Origin: Aggregicoccus sp. 17bor-14
GTDB lineage: Bacteria > Myxococcota > Myxococcia > Myxococcales > Myxococcaceae
NCBI RefSeq assembly: GCF_009659535.1
Contig: NZ_VJZZ01000009.1
Span: 181,793 to 245,792 of the forward strand
DNA length: 64,000 nucleotides
Direction of reading: 5' to 3'
Part shown: positions 1-9,968 of the stretch, in pieces
How positions within the stretch are numbered: position 1 is the stretch's first letter
How the letters are laid out: the number at the start of each line of letters is the position of its first letter
Program-made: the position numbers and the translations under genes
The notes under the pieces: model-generated
The model's input: the letters and a program-made list of their open reading frames with translations, nothing else
Told to the model about the DNA's origin: nothing
The model's database searches: none

Positions 1-1
1 G

Positions 2-649
2 CCGGTGGACGGCGTGCTGGTGGACCTGGGCGTGAGCAGCCCGCAGCTGGACGTGGCCGAGCGCGGCTTCTCCTTCATGAAGGACGGCCCGCTGGACATG
101 CGCATGGGGGACACCGGGCGCACCGCGGCGGAGCTCATCGCGGACGTGGACGAGCAGGAGCTCGCGCAGCTCTTGCGCGAGCTGGGCGAGGAGCCCTTTG
201 CCCGGCCCATCGCGCGCGAGCTCAAGCGGGCGCTGCCCACGCGCACGCTGGAGGCGGCCGAGGCGGTGAAGCGCGCGGTGCCCCGGCGCGCCTGGCCGAA
301 GAAGATCCACGTGGCCACCAAGACCTTCCAGGCGCTGCGCATGGCGGTGAACGGCGAGCTCGAGGCGCTGGACGCGCTGCTCGCCGCGCTGCCCACGCTG
401 CTCAAGGTGGGCGGGCGCGCCGCCGTCATCTCCTTCCACTCGCTCGAGGACCGGCGCGTGAAGGAGGCCTTCCGCGCGCTGGTGGGGCAGTGCACCTGCC
501 CGCCGGGGCTGCCGGTGTGCGCGTGCGGCGGAGGCGGGCACGGCTTCGCCGCGCTCACCCGCAAGGCCCTCTCCGCCTCGGACGCGGAGCTCGACGTGAA
601 CCCCCGATCCCGCAGCGCACACCTGCGCGCGGTGGAGCGAATCAAATGA
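2..649 (+). CDS. rsmH: 16S rRNA (cytosine-1402-N4)-methyltransferase RsmH, C-terminal part
   Basis: Methylates N4 of C1402 in 16S rRNA using SAM. The window opens inside the gene, so about the first third (SAM-binding motif I) is missing; 215 residues are visible against about 310 for the family. Seen: the block [15 protein letters not shown] at the left edge, MRMG, and near the C-terminus [14 protein letters not shown] followed by a cysteine cluster ([12 protein letters not shown]) and the conserved [15 protein letters not shown] tail. It ends by overlapping ftsL at an ATGA junction, as expected for the head of a dcw cluster; mraZ is probably just outside the window. The valine codon at position 5 is not taken as the start, because the frame stays open to the edge. 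Confidence 0.96.
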   Translation, partial: PVDGVLVDLGVSSPQLDVAERGFSFMKDGPLDMRMGDTGRTAAELIADVDEQELAQLLRELGEEPFARPIARELKRALPTRTLEAAEAVKRAVPRRAWPKKIHVATKTFQALRMAVNGELEALDALLAALPTLLKVGGRAAVISFHSLEDRRVKEAFRALVGQCTCPPGLPVCACGGGGHGFAALTRKALSASDAELDVNPRSRSAHLRAVERIK

Positions 650-1068
650 GCAAGCTGGGCAAGGGTGGACGCGGCACGGGGTTCGGCGCGAGCGCAGGGA
701 CGCGCGGCAGCGTGAGCGTGGCGGGGGTGCTCGCGCACCTGCTGCCGGCCGTGGCGGTGATGGTGCTGCTCACCGCGGTGGGCCTCGTGCACGTGACGGG
801 CCGCGTGATGGTGGTGGACGCGGGCTACCGCCTCAGCCGCTCGGAGGCCGAGAGCCGCACGCTGCAGCGCGAGAACGACCGGCTGAAGCTGGAGCTCGCC
901 ACGCTCAAGACCCCGGCGCGCCTCGAGCGGCTCGCGCGCGAGAAGCTGGGCATGGGGCTGCCGGCCACAGGCGCCGTCATCGCGCTCGCGCCGGCGCGCA
1001 CGCCCGCGCGCGTGCAGGCGCGCAGCAGCCACGCGGTGCAGGTGGCCGAGCGGAGCGCCGGGCAGTGA
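646..1068 (+). CDS. ftsL: Cell division protein FtsL
   Basis: Small bitopic divisome protein of 140 residues. Seen: a basic, glycine-rich cytoplasmic N-terminus, one hydrophobic segment at about residues 25-50 ([20 protein letters not shown]), then a short coiled-coil stretch rich in E, R and L ([20 protein letters not shown]) and the typical [11 protein letters not shown] motif. FtsL pairs with FtsB and FtsQ and activates the FtsWI synthase; FtsL families are weakly conserved, so the name rests on topology and on position between rsmH and ftsI. The ATG overlaps the rsmH stop by 4 bases, and the gene's own stop overlaps the GTG of ftsI, which suggests translational coupling. The frame is open further upstream, but only inside rsmH. 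Confidence 0.88.
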   Translation: MSKLGKGGRGTGFGASAGTRGSVSVAGVLAHLLPAVAVMVLLTAVGLVHVTGRVMVVDAGYRLSRSEAESRTLQRENDRLKLELATLKTPARLERLAREKLGMGLPATGAVIALAPARTPARVQARSSHAVQVAERSAGQ

Positions 1069-3119
1069 GAGACTTCAAGAGCGTCCGGGCGCCGGATGCC
1101 GGCCCGGGCGGCGGGGTGGCCGGCGGGAGCCGCTGGCTGCGCCTGCGCGTGCTGCTGATGCTCGCGCTGTTCCTCGGCCTGCTCGCGGTGGCGCTGGGGC
1201 GCGCGGTGAAGCTGCAGGTGTTCGACCGCGACCAGCTGCGCGGCATGGCGCAGGACCAGTACATGCGCCAGATCGAGATCCCCGCGCGCCGCGGCGATAT
1301 CTTCGACCGGCGCGGCGCCCCGCTCGCGCAGAGCGTGGAGGTGGACTCGGTCTGGGTGGACCCCTCGATGCTCCCGGACGTGAAGGGGGCCGCGCGCGCG
1401 CTCGCCAAGCGCCTGAGGCTGGACCCCGACGAGCTCACGGTGCGCCTCACCCGCTCGCGCCGCTTCGCGTGGGTGAAGCGCCAGGTGACCCCGCGCGAGG
1501 CCGAGAGCGTGAAGGAGCTCGCGCTTCCGGGCATCGGCTTCACGAAGGAGCCCAAGCGCTTCTACCCGCAGCGCGAGCTGGGCGCGCACGTGGTGGGCAT
1601 GGTGGGCATGGACGGGCGCGGCCTCGAGGGCCTCGAGCTCGCCTTCGACGACGAGCTCTCCGGGCAGAACTCGCGGCTCTCGGGCCTGCGCGATGCGAAG
1701 GGGCGCAAGCTGCTCACGCAAGGGGGCACCGCGGACCCGCTCGAGCGCCAGGGCGCGGCCATCACCCTCACGCTGGACCGGCACCTGCAGTTCGTCACCG
1801 AGCGCGCGCTGAGCCACGCGGTGGAGGAGGCGAAGGGGGTGGCCGGGATGGCGGTGGTGCTGGACCCCAAGACGGGGGAGATCCTCGCGCTCGCCAACGA
1901 CCCGCGCTTCAACCCCAACACCCCGGAGACGGGGCTGAAGAACGCCATCCGCAACCGCGCCGCGCTGGACACCTTCGAGCCCGGCTCCACGATGAAGGCC
2001 TTCGTGGTGGCCGCCGCGCTGGAGACCGGCGCGGTGAAGCCCGAGCAGACCTTCTTCTGTGAGAACGGCGCCTGGCGCATCGGGCGCAACGTCGTCAACG
2101 ACACGCACAAGTACGGCTGGCTCACGCCCGAGCGCGTGCTGCAGGTCTCGAGCAACATCGGCGTCTCGAAGATTGCCCAGCAGCTGGGCCGCGAGCGCAT
2201 GGTCGAGGCCTACCACGCGTTCGGCTTCGCGGAGCGCACGGGCCTGTCCCTGCCGGGCGAGGGGCGCGGCGTGGTGCCCTTCCCCAAGGCGGACATCTCC
2301 TTTGCCACCCAGTCCTTCGGCCAGGGCATGACGGCCACCGCCGTGCAGCTCGCCGCGGGCTACGGGGCGCTGGCCAACGGCGGCGTGCTGATGCGCCCCT
2401 ACCTCGTCCAGAAGGTGGTGGACCCGGACGGCGTGGTGCTGCTCGAGAACCGCCCCACCGAGGTGCGCCAGGCGGTGAGCGCGAAGACCGCGCGCCAGGT
2501 GGTGAAGATGCTGGAGAGCGTGGTGCTCAAGGAGGGCACCGCGCCCAAGGCCGCCATGGAGCAGTACCGGGTGGCGGGCAAGACGGGCACCGCGCAGAAG
2601 GCGGACCCGGTGGCGCGCGGCTACTCGGACAAGCGCATCGCGTCCTTCATCGGCATGGTGCCCGCGGAGGACCCGCGCCTCGTCATCCTCGTCGTGGTGG
2701 ACGAGCCGAAGACGGACGTGTACGGGGGGCTCGTGGCTGCCCCCGCCTTCAAGGAGATCGCCCAGCAGGCGCTCGCGCACCTCGCGGTGCCGCCCTCGCG
2801 CGAGGCGCCCGTGCCCGTGCCCGTGGCTACCCAGGGCTCCGGCAAGGGCCTGCCCGCCAGCCCGTCCCCCGTGGCCACGGTGAGCGCGGTGCGCGGCGCG
2901 GTGCCCTCGGTGGAGCTGGTGGAGCCTGCGGGGGAGGGGAGCGTGCACGTGCCGGCGCTGCTCGGTCAGGCGGGGCGCGAGGCAGTGAGCAGGCTCCTGG
3001 CCGCCGGGCTCCAGCCAGAGTTGTTGGGGAGTGGACGGGTTGTCGCGCAAAATCCCGCCCCCGGAGCGGTGGTGGAAAAGGGTTCGCGGGTCACGGTGGA
3101 GCTGTCCGCGCGGCAATGA
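1065..3119 (+). CDS. ftsI: Class B penicillin-binding protein FtsI/PBP3 with C-terminal PASTA domain
   Basis: Septal peptidoglycan transpeptidase, 684 residues. Seen: a single N-terminal membrane anchor (about residues 25-48), a dimerisation region containing the RRGDIFDRRG block, then a transpeptidase domain with STMK (catalytic Ser308), SSN (362-364) and KTGT (Lys506). After an Ala/Pro-rich linker (about 570-625) comes one PASTA domain (VHVPALLGQAGREA through the end). Enterobacterial FtsI lacks PASTA; Gram-positive SpoVD/PBP2x and myxobacterial versions have it. The GTG start overlaps the ftsL stop. It is expected to work with FtsW, encoded about 5.7 kb downstream. Confidence 0.95.
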   Translation: MRDFKSVRAPDAGPGGGVAGGSRWLRLRVLLMLALFLGLLAVALGRAVKLQVFDRDQLRGMAQDQYMRQIEIPARRGDIFDRRGAPLAQSVEVDSVWVDPSMLPDVKGAARALAKRLRLDPDELTVRLTRSRRFAWVKRQVTPREAESVKELALPGIGFTKEPKRFYPQRELGAHVVGMVGMDGRGLEGLELAFDDELSGQNSRLSGLRDAKGRKLLTQGGTADPLERQGAAITLTLDRHLQFVTERALSHAVEEAKGVAGMAVVLDPKTGEILALANDPRFNPNTPETGLKNAIRNRAALDTFEPGSTMKAFVVAAALETGAVKPEQTFFCENGAWRIGRNVVNDTHKYGWLTPERVLQVSSNIGVSKIAQQLGRERMVEAYHAFGFAERTGLSLPGEGRGVVPFPKADISFATQSFGQGMTATAVQLAAGYGALANGGVLMRPYLVQKVVDPDGVVLLENRPTEVRQAVSAKTARQVVKMLESVVLKEGTAPKAAMEQYRVAGKTGTAQKADPVARGYSDKRIASFIGMVPAEDPRLVILVVVDEPKTDVYGGLVAAPAFKEIAQQALAHLAVPPSREAPVPVPVATQGSGKGLPASPSPVATVSAVRGAVPSVELVEPAGEGSVHVPALLGQAGREAVSRLLAAGLQPELLGSGRVVAQNPAPGAVVEKGSRVTVELSARQ

Positions 3120-3189
3120 GGCCGCGCGCAGGAAGAGACGGCCTCCAGCCTCCCCCGCGCATGCAGCAGAGCTGTTGGAAGGGAAAACG

Positions 3190-4710
3190 ATGAAGCTGAC
3201 GGATGTCCTGGCAGGGTGTGGGGCGGAGCAGACCTCGGGTGGGCGCTCCGCGGTGGACGTGACGGGCGTCACGCAGGACTCCCGGAAGGTGAAGCCGGGG
3301 GACGTGTTCGTGGCGGTGCCGGGCACGAAGGAGGACGGGGCGAAGTACGTGGGCGAGGCGATCAGCCGCGGCGCCGTGGCGGTGGTGGCCGAGCAGCCCG
3401 CGGCCTCTCAGATTCCCTTCTTCAAGGTCTCCAACGCGCACAAGGCGCTCGCGCTCATCGCGGCGAACTTCTACGGCCGCCCCGCGCAGGGCCTCACCCT
3501 GCTGGGCGTCACCGGCACCAACGGCAAGACCACCACCAGCTACCTGCTGCAGGCGATGAGCACCGCGGGCTACGCGTCCACGGGCGTCATCGGCACGCTG
3601 GGCGCGCGCTTCGCGGGCCGCTCGGTGGAGACCCAGCACACCACGCCGGACCCGGTGGAGCTGCACCGCATCCTGCGCGAGATGGTGGATGCGGGGATCG
3701 AGAACGTGGTCATGGAAGTCAGCAGCCACGCGCTCATCCAGGAGCGCGTGCACGGCCTCACCTTCCGCGCCGCCGCCTTCACCAACCTCACGCGCGACCA
3801 CCTCGACTTCCACAAGGACCTCGAGGAGTACTTCCAGGCGAAGCGCAAGCTGTTCTCGGAGAACTTGAGTGCGGGCGGGGTCGCGGTGGTGAACGGCGAC
3901 GACACCAGCGCGAGCCGCATCTACAACGAGCTGCGCGGCCAGAAGCGCATGGCGTGGAAGTTCAGCCGCCAGGGCGCCGGGGAGATCAGCGCCACGGACG
4001 TGACCTTCTCCTTGCAGGGCATCAAGGCCACGCTGAAGACGCCCGCGGGCGACATCCCGGTGAAGAGCAAGCTCATCGGGCCGCACAACCTGGAGAACAT
4101 CCTCGCGGCGGCCGGCATCGCGCTCGGGGCGGGCTTCAGCCGCCGCGACGTGCAGGAGGGCATCGAGCGGATGACCGGCGTGCCCGGGCGCATGGAGCGC
4201 GTGGACGGCGCGGTGGCGCCGGGCGCGAGCGGCCCCGCGGTGCTCGTGGACTACGCGCACACGGACGACGCGCTCAAGCGCGCGCTGGAGGCCGCGCGCG
4301 CGCTGGCCAAGGGCCGCGTCATCGTCGTGTTCGGCTGCGGCGGCGAGCGCGACAAGGGCAAGCGTCCGCTGATGGGCGCGGTGGCCGGGGAGGGCGCGGA
4401 CCTCGCCGTGGTGACCAGCGACAACCCGCGCAGCGAGGACCCCGAGGACATCATCGGCCAGGTGACGCCGGGGCTCGAGAAGGTGGGCCTGCGGCGCATC
4501 AGCGCGGGCAAGGCCAAGAGCGGCGAGCGCGGCTACCTGGTGGAGAGCGACCGCAAGGAGGCCATCCAGGTGGCGGTGAGCCTCGCCAAGGACGAGGACG
4601 TGGTGCTGGTGGCCGGCAAGGGGCACGAGGCCTACCAGCAGGTGGAGGCCGAGCGCATTCCCTTCGACGACCGCGAGATCGCGGCCCGGGCGCTGGCCAC
4701 GCGCGCCTAG
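3190..4710 (+). CDS. murE: UDP-MurNAc-tripeptide synthetase MurE (meso-diaminopimelate-adding)
   Basis: Cytoplasmic ATP-dependent ligase that adds the third stem-peptide residue to UDP-MurNAc-Ala-Glu; 506 residues. Seen: an N-terminal TQDSRKVKPGDVF block, the Mur-ligase ATP loop GVTGTNGKTTT (about 106-116), the EVSSHAL block, and DNPR at 411-414, the motif typical of enzymes selecting meso-DAP rather than lysine. An upstream in-frame extension to 3031 overlaps ftsI. The ATG at 3190 is preferred because GGAAGGG lies just ahead of it and the protein then starts where MurE families start. The 70-base gap after ftsI is the largest break in the first five genes. Confidence 0.96.
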   Translation: MKLTDVLAGCGAEQTSGGRSAVDVTGVTQDSRKVKPGDVFVAVPGTKEDGAKYVGEAISRGAVAVVAEQPAASQIPFFKVSNAHKALALIAANFYGRPAQGLTLLGVTGTNGKTTTSYLLQAMSTAGYASTGVIGTLGARFAGRSVETQHTTPDPVELHRILREMVDAGIENVVMEVSSHALIQERVHGLTFRAAAFTNLTRDHLDFHKDLEEYFQAKRKLFSENLSAGGVAVVNGDDTSASRIYNELRGQKRMAWKFSRQGAGEISATDVTFSLQGIKATLKTPAGDIPVKSKLIGPHNLENILAAAGIALGAGFSRRDVQEGIERMTGVPGRMERVDGAVAPGASGPAVLVDYAHTDDALKRALEAARALAKGRVIVVFGCGGERDKGKRPLMGAVAGEGADLAVVTSDNPRSEDPEDIIGQVTPGLEKVGLRRISAGKAKSGERGYLVESDRKEAIQVAVSLAKDEDVVLVAGKGHEAYQQVEAERIPFDDREIAARALATRA

Positions 4711-4750
4711 GCTCGGCGGGCCCTCCCTCTCTCTCTACTCCCAGGGATTT

Positions 4751-6163
4751 ATGGCAGTCAGACTCTCCGACGAGCAGGTGGTGCAGGCCACCGGGGCCAC
4801 CCGGGCCGCGCCCGGCGCCCGCGCGGCCTACGAGGCCGTGTGCACCGACACCCGCGCGCTCACCCCCGGCTGCCTCTTCGTGGCGCTGGAGGGTGAGCGC
4901 TTCGATGCGCACACCTTCCTCCCGCAGGCGGCCGCGAGCGGCGCCGCGGGTGCCCTGGTGAAGCGCGGCAAGCCGCTGCCCCCGGGGATTCCCGCGGGCT
5001 TCGCGCTCTACGCCGTGGACGACACGCTCGCGGGGCTGGGCGCGCTCGCCCGCTTCCACCGCCAGCGCTTCCGCATCCCGGTGGGCGCGGTGGGAGGCTC
5101 CAACGGCAAGACGACGACGAAGGAGATGGTGGGCGCCATCCTCGCGGTGCGCGGGCCGGCGCTGAAGACCGAGGGCAACCTGAACAACGAGGTGGGCGTG
5201 CCGCTCACGCTGTTCCGGCTCGAGCCCTCCCACGTGGCGGCGGTCATCGAGGTGGGGATGAACCGGCCGGGGGAGATCTCCCGGCTCGCGCGCGTCACCC
5301 AGCCGGACGCGGGGCTCATCACCATCGTGCAGCCCGAGCACCTGGAGGGGCTCGGCAGCCTCGAGGGTGTGGCGGACGCGGAGGCGGAGCTGTTCCAGGA
5401 GCTCTCCCCCCAGGCCACCGCGGTGGTGAACCTGGACGACCCGCTCATCGCCGAGCGCGCTCAGCGCACGCAGGCCCGCCGGCTCACCTTCGGGCGGGCG
5501 GCCGAGTCGGACGTGCGGCTCGCCGGGGTGCGGCTGCGGGGCCGCGCCGGGATGACCGCCACGGTGCGGCATGCGGGCCGCGACTGGGAGGTGGAGCTCG
5601 CCTTCGTGGGCGAGCACAACGCGCTCAACGCCACCGGCGCCTTCGCGCTCGCGCTCGCGCTGGGCTACCGCCCGGAGGAGTGCGTGGCGGGGCTCGCGAG
5701 CGCGCGCCCCTACGCGCGCCGGCTCAACGTGGTGGATGCCCCCGGCGGCGTCACGGTGGTGGACGACTGCTACAACGCGAACCCCGCGAGCATGAACGCC
5801 GCGCTGGACACCCTGGTGAGCCTCACCCCCGAGGGCGGCCGCGCCTTTGCAGTGCTGGGGGACATGCTGGAGCTGGGCGCAGGCGAGCAGGCGGACCACA
5901 CGGCGCTGGGCGAGCGGGTGGTGGGAAGGGCCTCGCGCGTGGCCTTCTTCGGGCCGCGCTCGGTGCACGGGCTGCAGGCGGCGCGCGCGGGCGGGATGGG
6001 CGACGGGGCAGCGCACTTCACCGAGGTGGAGCCGCTGGTCGCCTGGCTCAAGCCGCAGCTGCGCGAGGGTGACGTGGTGCTGGTGAAGGCGAGCCGCGGC
6101 ATGCGCCTGGAGCGCGTGGTGGCGGCTCTCACGGGACAGGCCCCGGCCGGAGGGGGCCACTGA
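4751..6163 (+). CDS. murF: UDP-MurNAc-pentapeptide synthetase MurF
   Basis: Cytoplasmic ATP-dependent ligase that attaches D-Ala-D-Ala to UDP-MurNAc-tripeptide; 470 residues, normal length. Seen: a TDTRALTPGCLFVAL block near residue 35, the ATP loop GGSNGKTTTKEM (about 115-126), EVGMNRPGEI, the GEHNALNATGA block, and VVDDCYNANPASM typical of MurF. The gap after murE is 40 bases, and the gene is followed one base later by mraY, so the genes look co-transcribed. Its D-Ala-D-Ala substrate needs a Ddl enzyme that is not encoded in this window. Confidence 0.96.
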   Translation: MAVRLSDEQVVQATGATRAAPGARAAYEAVCTDTRALTPGCLFVALEGERFDAHTFLPQAAASGAAGALVKRGKPLPPGIPAGFALYAVDDTLAGLGALARFHRQRFRIPVGAVGGSNGKTTTKEMVGAILAVRGPALKTEGNLNNEVGVPLTLFRLEPSHVAAVIEVGMNRPGEISRLARVTQPDAGLITIVQPEHLEGLGSLEGVADAEAELFQELSPQATAVVNLDDPLIAERAQRTQARRLTFGRAAESDVRLAGVRLRGRAGMTATVRHAGRDWEVELAFVGEHNALNATGAFALALALGYRPEECVAGLASARPYARRLNVVDAPGGVTVVDDCYNANPASMNAALDTLVSLTPEGGRAFAVLGDMLELGAGEQADHTALGERVVGRASRVAFFGPRSVHGLQAARAGGMGDGAAHFTEVEPLVAWLKPQLREGDVVLVKASRGMRLERVVAALTGQAPAGGGH

Positions 6164-6164
6164 C

Positions 6165-7331
6165 ATGCTCTTCTTCCTCTACGAGTGGCTCGCGAGCACC
6201 GAGGCCGCCCGCTTCCTCAACTTCCTGCGCTACCCCACCTTCCGCATCATCGCGGCCGGGGTGAGCGCGCTGCTGCTGGGCATGCTGGTGGGCCCCGGGC
6301 TCATCGAGCGGCTGCGCTTCAAGCAGCACGGCCAGAGCAACGTGCGCGAGGACACGCCGGACACGCACAAGAAGAAGAAGGGGACGCCCACCATGGGCGG
6401 CGCCCTCATCCTGCTGTGCATCGTGGCCGGCACGCTGATGTTCTGCGACCTGCGCAGCCGCGCGGTGTGGGCGGTGTTCATCCTCACCGTGGGCTACGGC
6501 TTCACCGGCTTCCTGGACGACTGGCTCAAGCTCTCCAAGCGCAACAGCAAGGGGCTCGCGGGGCGCAAGAAGCTGGTGCTGCAGACGCTGTTCTTCGCCA
6601 TCGCCGTGTTCGGCGTGATGACCGACTGGACGGGCGGGCACCCGCACCTGCTCATCGACACGCGGCTCACGCTGCCCTTCGTGCCCACGCACTGGTTCAG
6701 CCCGGACCTGGGCATCTTCTACGTCATCTTCGCGGGCTTCGTGGTGGTGGGCACCAGCAACGCGGTGAACCTCACGGACGGCCTGGACGGGCTCGCCATC
6801 GTGCCCACCATCATCTCGGCCATCACCTTCGCGGTGCTCTGCTACGTGGCGGGCACCACGCTCTCCATCTCGGACGTGGAGACGGTGAACGGCGCGGCGC
6901 GGCTGGTGGGCGTGCCGCTCTACCAGTACCTGGGCATCCCGCAGGTGCCGGGCGGCGCGGAGCTCGCGGTGTTCTGCGCGGCGATCGTGGGCGCGGGCAT
7001 CTCCTTCCTCTGGTTCAACACCTACCCGGCCAGCGTCTTCATGGGGGACATCGGCTCGCTCGCGCTGGGCGGCGCGCTGGGCGGGCTCGCCATGCTCTCC
7101 AAGAACGAGGTGGTGAGCGCCATCATCCACGGCGTGTTCCTCGCCGAGGCGCTCTCGGTGATGATCCAGGTGACCTCCTTCAAGCTCACCGGCCGGCGCG
7201 TCTTCAAGATGGCCCCGGTGCACCACCACTTCGAGCTCAAGGGCATGGCGGAGCCGAAGATCATCGTGCGCTTCTGGATCGCCGCCATCCTGTGCGGCGG
7301 GGTGGCGCTGCTCTCGCTCAAGCTGCGCTGA
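6165..7331 (+). CDS. mraY: Phospho-N-acetylmuramoyl-pentapeptide transferase MraY
   Basis: Polytopic membrane enzyme that transfers phospho-MurNAc-pentapeptide to undecaprenyl phosphate, giving lipid I. 388 residues against about 360 in E. coli; part of the excess is a loop near residues 225-265. Seen: KKKGTPTMGG early in the protein, GFLDDWLK (catalytic Asp pair), NAVNLTDGLDGLA, FMGDIGSLALG, and the HHHFELKG loop near the C-terminus, all hallmarks of the family. Many hydrophobic segments lie between them. The start is one base after the murF stop. Confidence 0.97.
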   Translation: MLFFLYEWLASTEAARFLNFLRYPTFRIIAAGVSALLLGMLVGPGLIERLRFKQHGQSNVREDTPDTHKKKKGTPTMGGALILLCIVAGTLMFCDLRSRAVWAVFILTVGYGFTGFLDDWLKLSKRNSKGLAGRKKLVLQTLFFAIAVFGVMTDWTGGHPHLLIDTRLTLPFVPTHWFSPDLGIFYVIFAGFVVVGTSNAVNLTDGLDGLAIVPTIISAITFAVLCYVAGTTLSISDVETVNGAARLVGVPLYQYLGIPQVPGGAELAVFCAAIVGAGISFLWFNTYPASVFMGDIGSLALGGALGGLAMLSKNEVVSAIIHGVFLAEALSVMIQVTSFKLTGRRVFKMAPVHHHFELKGMAEPKIIVRFWIAAILCGGVALLSLKLR

Positions 7332-7347
7332 AGGACGGCAATTCGCC

Positions 7348-8766
7348 ATGGCCTCGCCCCAGATGAAGCCGCTGCAGGACCTCCCCCGGGACTTGAAGGG
7401 CCGCAAGGTCGCGGTGTTCGGGCTCGCGAAGAGCGGGCTCGCGGCGGCGCGGCTGCTCGGCGCGCACGGCGCCCGCGTGACGGCGGTGGACGCGCGCAGC
7501 GAAGCGGCCCTGGGCGAGGCGGCCGCCTCCTTGCGCGCCGCGGGCGTGGCGCTCGCCGTGGGCGCGCCGCCCCCCGCGGGGCTGCTCGAGGGGCAGGACC
7601 TGGTGGTGGTGAGCCCGGGCGTGCCCCTGGCCCTGCCGGAGCTCGCGCGCACGCGCGCCGCGGGCGTACCGGTGTGGGGCGAGGTGGAGCTCGCCGGGCG
7701 CCTCCTCTCGCACGTGCCCCTGTTCGGCATCACCGGCACCAACGGCAAGAGCACGACGACGGCGCTCACCGGCGAGCTCTTCGCGGCGAGCGGCGCGCGC
7801 ACCTTCGTGGGCGGCAACCTGGGCCGGCCCTTCAGCGAGGCCGCGGAGCAGCCGGGCGCGTGGGATGCGCTGGTGGTGGAGCTGAGCAGCTTCCAGCTCG
7901 AGGGCATCGCCCAGCTCGCCCCGCGCGGCGCGGCCCTGCTCAACCTCACCCCGGACCACCTGGACCGCTACGAGGATCACCGCGCCTACGGCGCCGCCAA
8001 GGCGCGCATCTTCATGAACCAGGGCCCGGAGGACTTCTGCGTGGTGAACGCGGATGACCCCGAGGTGATGCGGCTCGCGGAGGGCGCGCGCTCGCGCGTG
8101 TACGGCTTCTCGCTCACGGGGCTCGTCGCGGCGCCCGCGCCGGCGCTCGCGGGGCTGGCCACCGCGGAGGAGGGCGGCTTCCGGCTCGCGCTCGAGCAGG
8201 GTGCACCGCCCGAGCGCTACCGGCTGGGCAACCGCTCCCTGCGCGGGGCGCACAACACCCAGAACGCCATGGCCGCGGCGCTGCTCGCGCGGCTCGGTGG
8301 GGTGGCGCCGGACGCGGTGCAGGCGGGGCTGGACGGCTACCCGGGGCTCGCGCACCGGCTGGAGAGCGTGCGCGTGCTCGGGGGCGTAGAGTGGGTGAAC
8401 GACTCCAAGGCCACCAACGTGGACAGCGTGCTGGTGGCGCTGCGCGCCTTCGCGGGGCCGCTGTGGCTCATTGCCGGAGGCAAGGGCAAGGGCGCGCCGT
8501 ACGCGCCCATGGTGGAGGCGGGGCAGGGGCGGGTGAAGGGCGTGCTCACCATCGGGCAGGACGCAGAGGCGCTCGCCCAGGCGTACGGGGGAAAAGCGGA
8601 GGTACACCCCTGCGGCACGCTGGCCCAGGCGGTGGCGCGTGCGCGGCAGCTCGCGCGCGAGGGCGACACGGTGCTGCTCTCGCCGGCCTGCGCGTCGTAC
8701 GATCAGTTCCAGAACTTCGAGGACCGCGGCGAGCAGTTCAAGCAGCTGGTCCGAGCGCTGGCGTAG
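7348..8766 (+). CDS. murD: UDP-MurNAc-alanine:D-glutamate ligase MurD
   Basis: Cytoplasmic Mur ligase adding D-glutamate to UDP-MurNAc-L-Ala; 472 residues. Seen: an N-terminal dinucleotide-like fold KVAVFGLAKSGLAAARLL, the ATP loop GITGTNGKSTTTAL (about 127-140), LTPDHLDRYEDH, the NDSKATNVDSVLVAL block of the C-terminal domain, and LLSPACASYDQFQNFEDRG, a MurD signature. The start ATG is 16 bases after mraY. It lies between mraY and ftsW, the canonical dcw position. Confidence 0.96.
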   Translation: MASPQMKPLQDLPRDLKGRKVAVFGLAKSGLAAARLLGAHGARVTAVDARSEAALGEAAASLRAAGVALAVGAPPPAGLLEGQDLVVVSPGVPLALPELARTRAAGVPVWGEVELAGRLLSHVPLFGITGTNGKSTTTALTGELFAASGARTFVGGNLGRPFSEAAEQPGAWDALVVELSSFQLEGIAQLAPRGAALLNLTPDHLDRYEDHRAYGAAKARIFMNQGPEDFCVVNADDPEVMRLAEGARSRVYGFSLTGLVAAPAPALAGLATAEEGGFRLALEQGAPPERYRLGNRSLRGAHNTQNAMAAALLARLGGVAPDAVQAGLDGYPGLAHRLESVRVLGGVEWVNDSKATNVDSVLVALRAFAGPLWLIAGGKGKGAPYAPMVEAGQGRVKGVLTIGQDAEALAQAYGGKAEVHPCGTLAQAVARARQLAREGDTVLLSPACASYDQFQNFEDRGEQFKQLVRALA

Positions 8767-8795
8767 CAGGGCACCGAAAAGGTCCAAGGCATCCG

Positions 8796-9968
8796 ATGAA
8801 GTCCTCCTCTCCCGCCGTCCGCTTCGACCCGGTGCTCCTGGGCGCGGTGTTCCTCCTCGTGGCCCTGGGGCTGGTGATGGTCTACTCGGCCAGCGCCGTG
8901 CTCGCGCAGGACAAGCTGGGTGACAGCCTCTACTTCCTCAAGCGCCAGCTCGCGGCCGCCGGCATGGGCCTGGTCGCGATGGCGGTGGCGATGAAGGTGG
9001 GCTGGCGCCGGCTCGCGCGCTTCGCCTACCCGCTGCTCCTCATCACCCTCGTGCTGCTGGTGGCGGTGCTCATCCCGGGGCTGGGCAGCACCGCGGGCGG
9101 CGCGCAGCGGTGGATCCGCCTGCCGGGCTTCGGGCTGCAGCCCGCGGAGGTCGCGAAGTTCTCCTGGGTGGTCTACCTGGCCTACTCACTCGCGAAGAAG
9201 CGCGAGAAGGTGGCGACCTTCTCGGTGGGCTTCCTGCCGCACCTGCTGCTGTGCGGCCTGCTGGTGGCGCTGTGCATGAAGCAGCCGGACTTCGGCAGCT
9301 CGGTGCTGCTGGTGTTCCTGCTCTTCGTGCTGCTCTTCGCGGCCGGAACGAAGCTGAGCTTCCTGGTGGGCAGCGTGCTCGCGGCGCTGCCGCTCGCGTA
9401 CGTCGCGGTGGCGCGCAGCCCCTACCGCATGAAGCGCATCCTCGCCTTCACCGACCCGTGGGCGCACCGCCACGACGTGGGCTACCAGGTGGCCGAGAGC
9501 CTGATGTCCATCGGCAGTGGCGGCGTCACCGGGCTGGGGCTGGGGGACGGGCGCCAGAAGCTCTTCTTCCTGCCCGAGGCGCACACCGACTTCATCTTCT
9601 CCATCATCGCCGAGGAGCTGGGGCTCATCGGGGTGGCGGTGCTGGTGACGCTCTACGGCGTCATCCTCTGGCGCGGGGTGCGCGCGGCGCTCGCCGCAGG
9701 GGAGACGTTCGGCACCTACCTGGGGCTGGGGCTGTGCTCCATCATCGGGTTCCAGGCGGTGGTGAACATGTGCGTGGCGATGGGGCTCCTGCCGACGAAG
9801 GGGCTGACCCTGCCCTTCGTCTCCTACGGCGGCACCTCGCTCGTCATCATGATGGGCGCGGCCGGGGTGCTCCTGTCCCTGAGCGCGAGCGCGGAAGGGG
9901 CGCGCGCCCCGGTGCGCAGCGGCGTGGGCGCGAGCGTGGGCTCGGACGTGCGGGAGGTGTCGGCGTGA
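8796..9968 (+). CDS. ftsW: Septal peptidoglycan glycosyltransferase FtsW (SEDS family)
   Basis: Polytopic SEDS protein that polymerises lipid II at the septum with FtsI; 390 residues. Seen: an N-terminal [24 protein letters not shown] segment region, GGAQRWI (the typical GAxRWI loop), QPAEVAKF, the [29 protein letters not shown] periplasmic loop, and [19 protein letters not shown] near the C-terminus. The frame is open to 8391, but that part lies inside murD. ATG 8796 starts the normal FtsW sequence 29 bases after the murD stop. The end overlaps the murG start at a GTGA junction. Confidence 0.96.
   Translation: MKSSSPAVRFDPVLLGAVFLLVALGLVMVYSASAVLAQDKLGDSLYFLKRQLAAAGMGLVAMAVAMKVGWRRLARFAYPLLLITLVLLVAVLIPGLGSTAGGAQRWIRLPGFGLQPAEVAKFSWVVYLAYSLAKKREKVATFSVGFLPHLLLCGLLVALCMKQPDFGSSVLLVFLLFVLLFAAGTKLSFLVGSVLAALPLAYVAVARSPYRMKRILAFTDPWAHRHDVGYQVAESLMSIGSGGVTGLGLGDGRQKLFFLPEAHTDFIFSIIAEELGLIGVAVLVTLYGVILWRGVRAALAAGETFGTYLGLGLCSIIGFQAVVNMCVAMGLLPTKGLTLPFVSYGGTSLVIMMGAAGVLLSLSASAEGARAPVRSGVGASVGSDVREVSA

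Noticed and set aside
1-649. rsmH truncated by mutation
   Set aside because: The missing N-terminus lies beyond the window edge; the frame is open to base 2.
825-3326. Minus-strand open frame of 833 codons across ftsL, ftsI and murE start
   Set aside because: Antisense to three certain genes and rich in His, Arg and Ala as expected from shadow frames of GC-rich genes.
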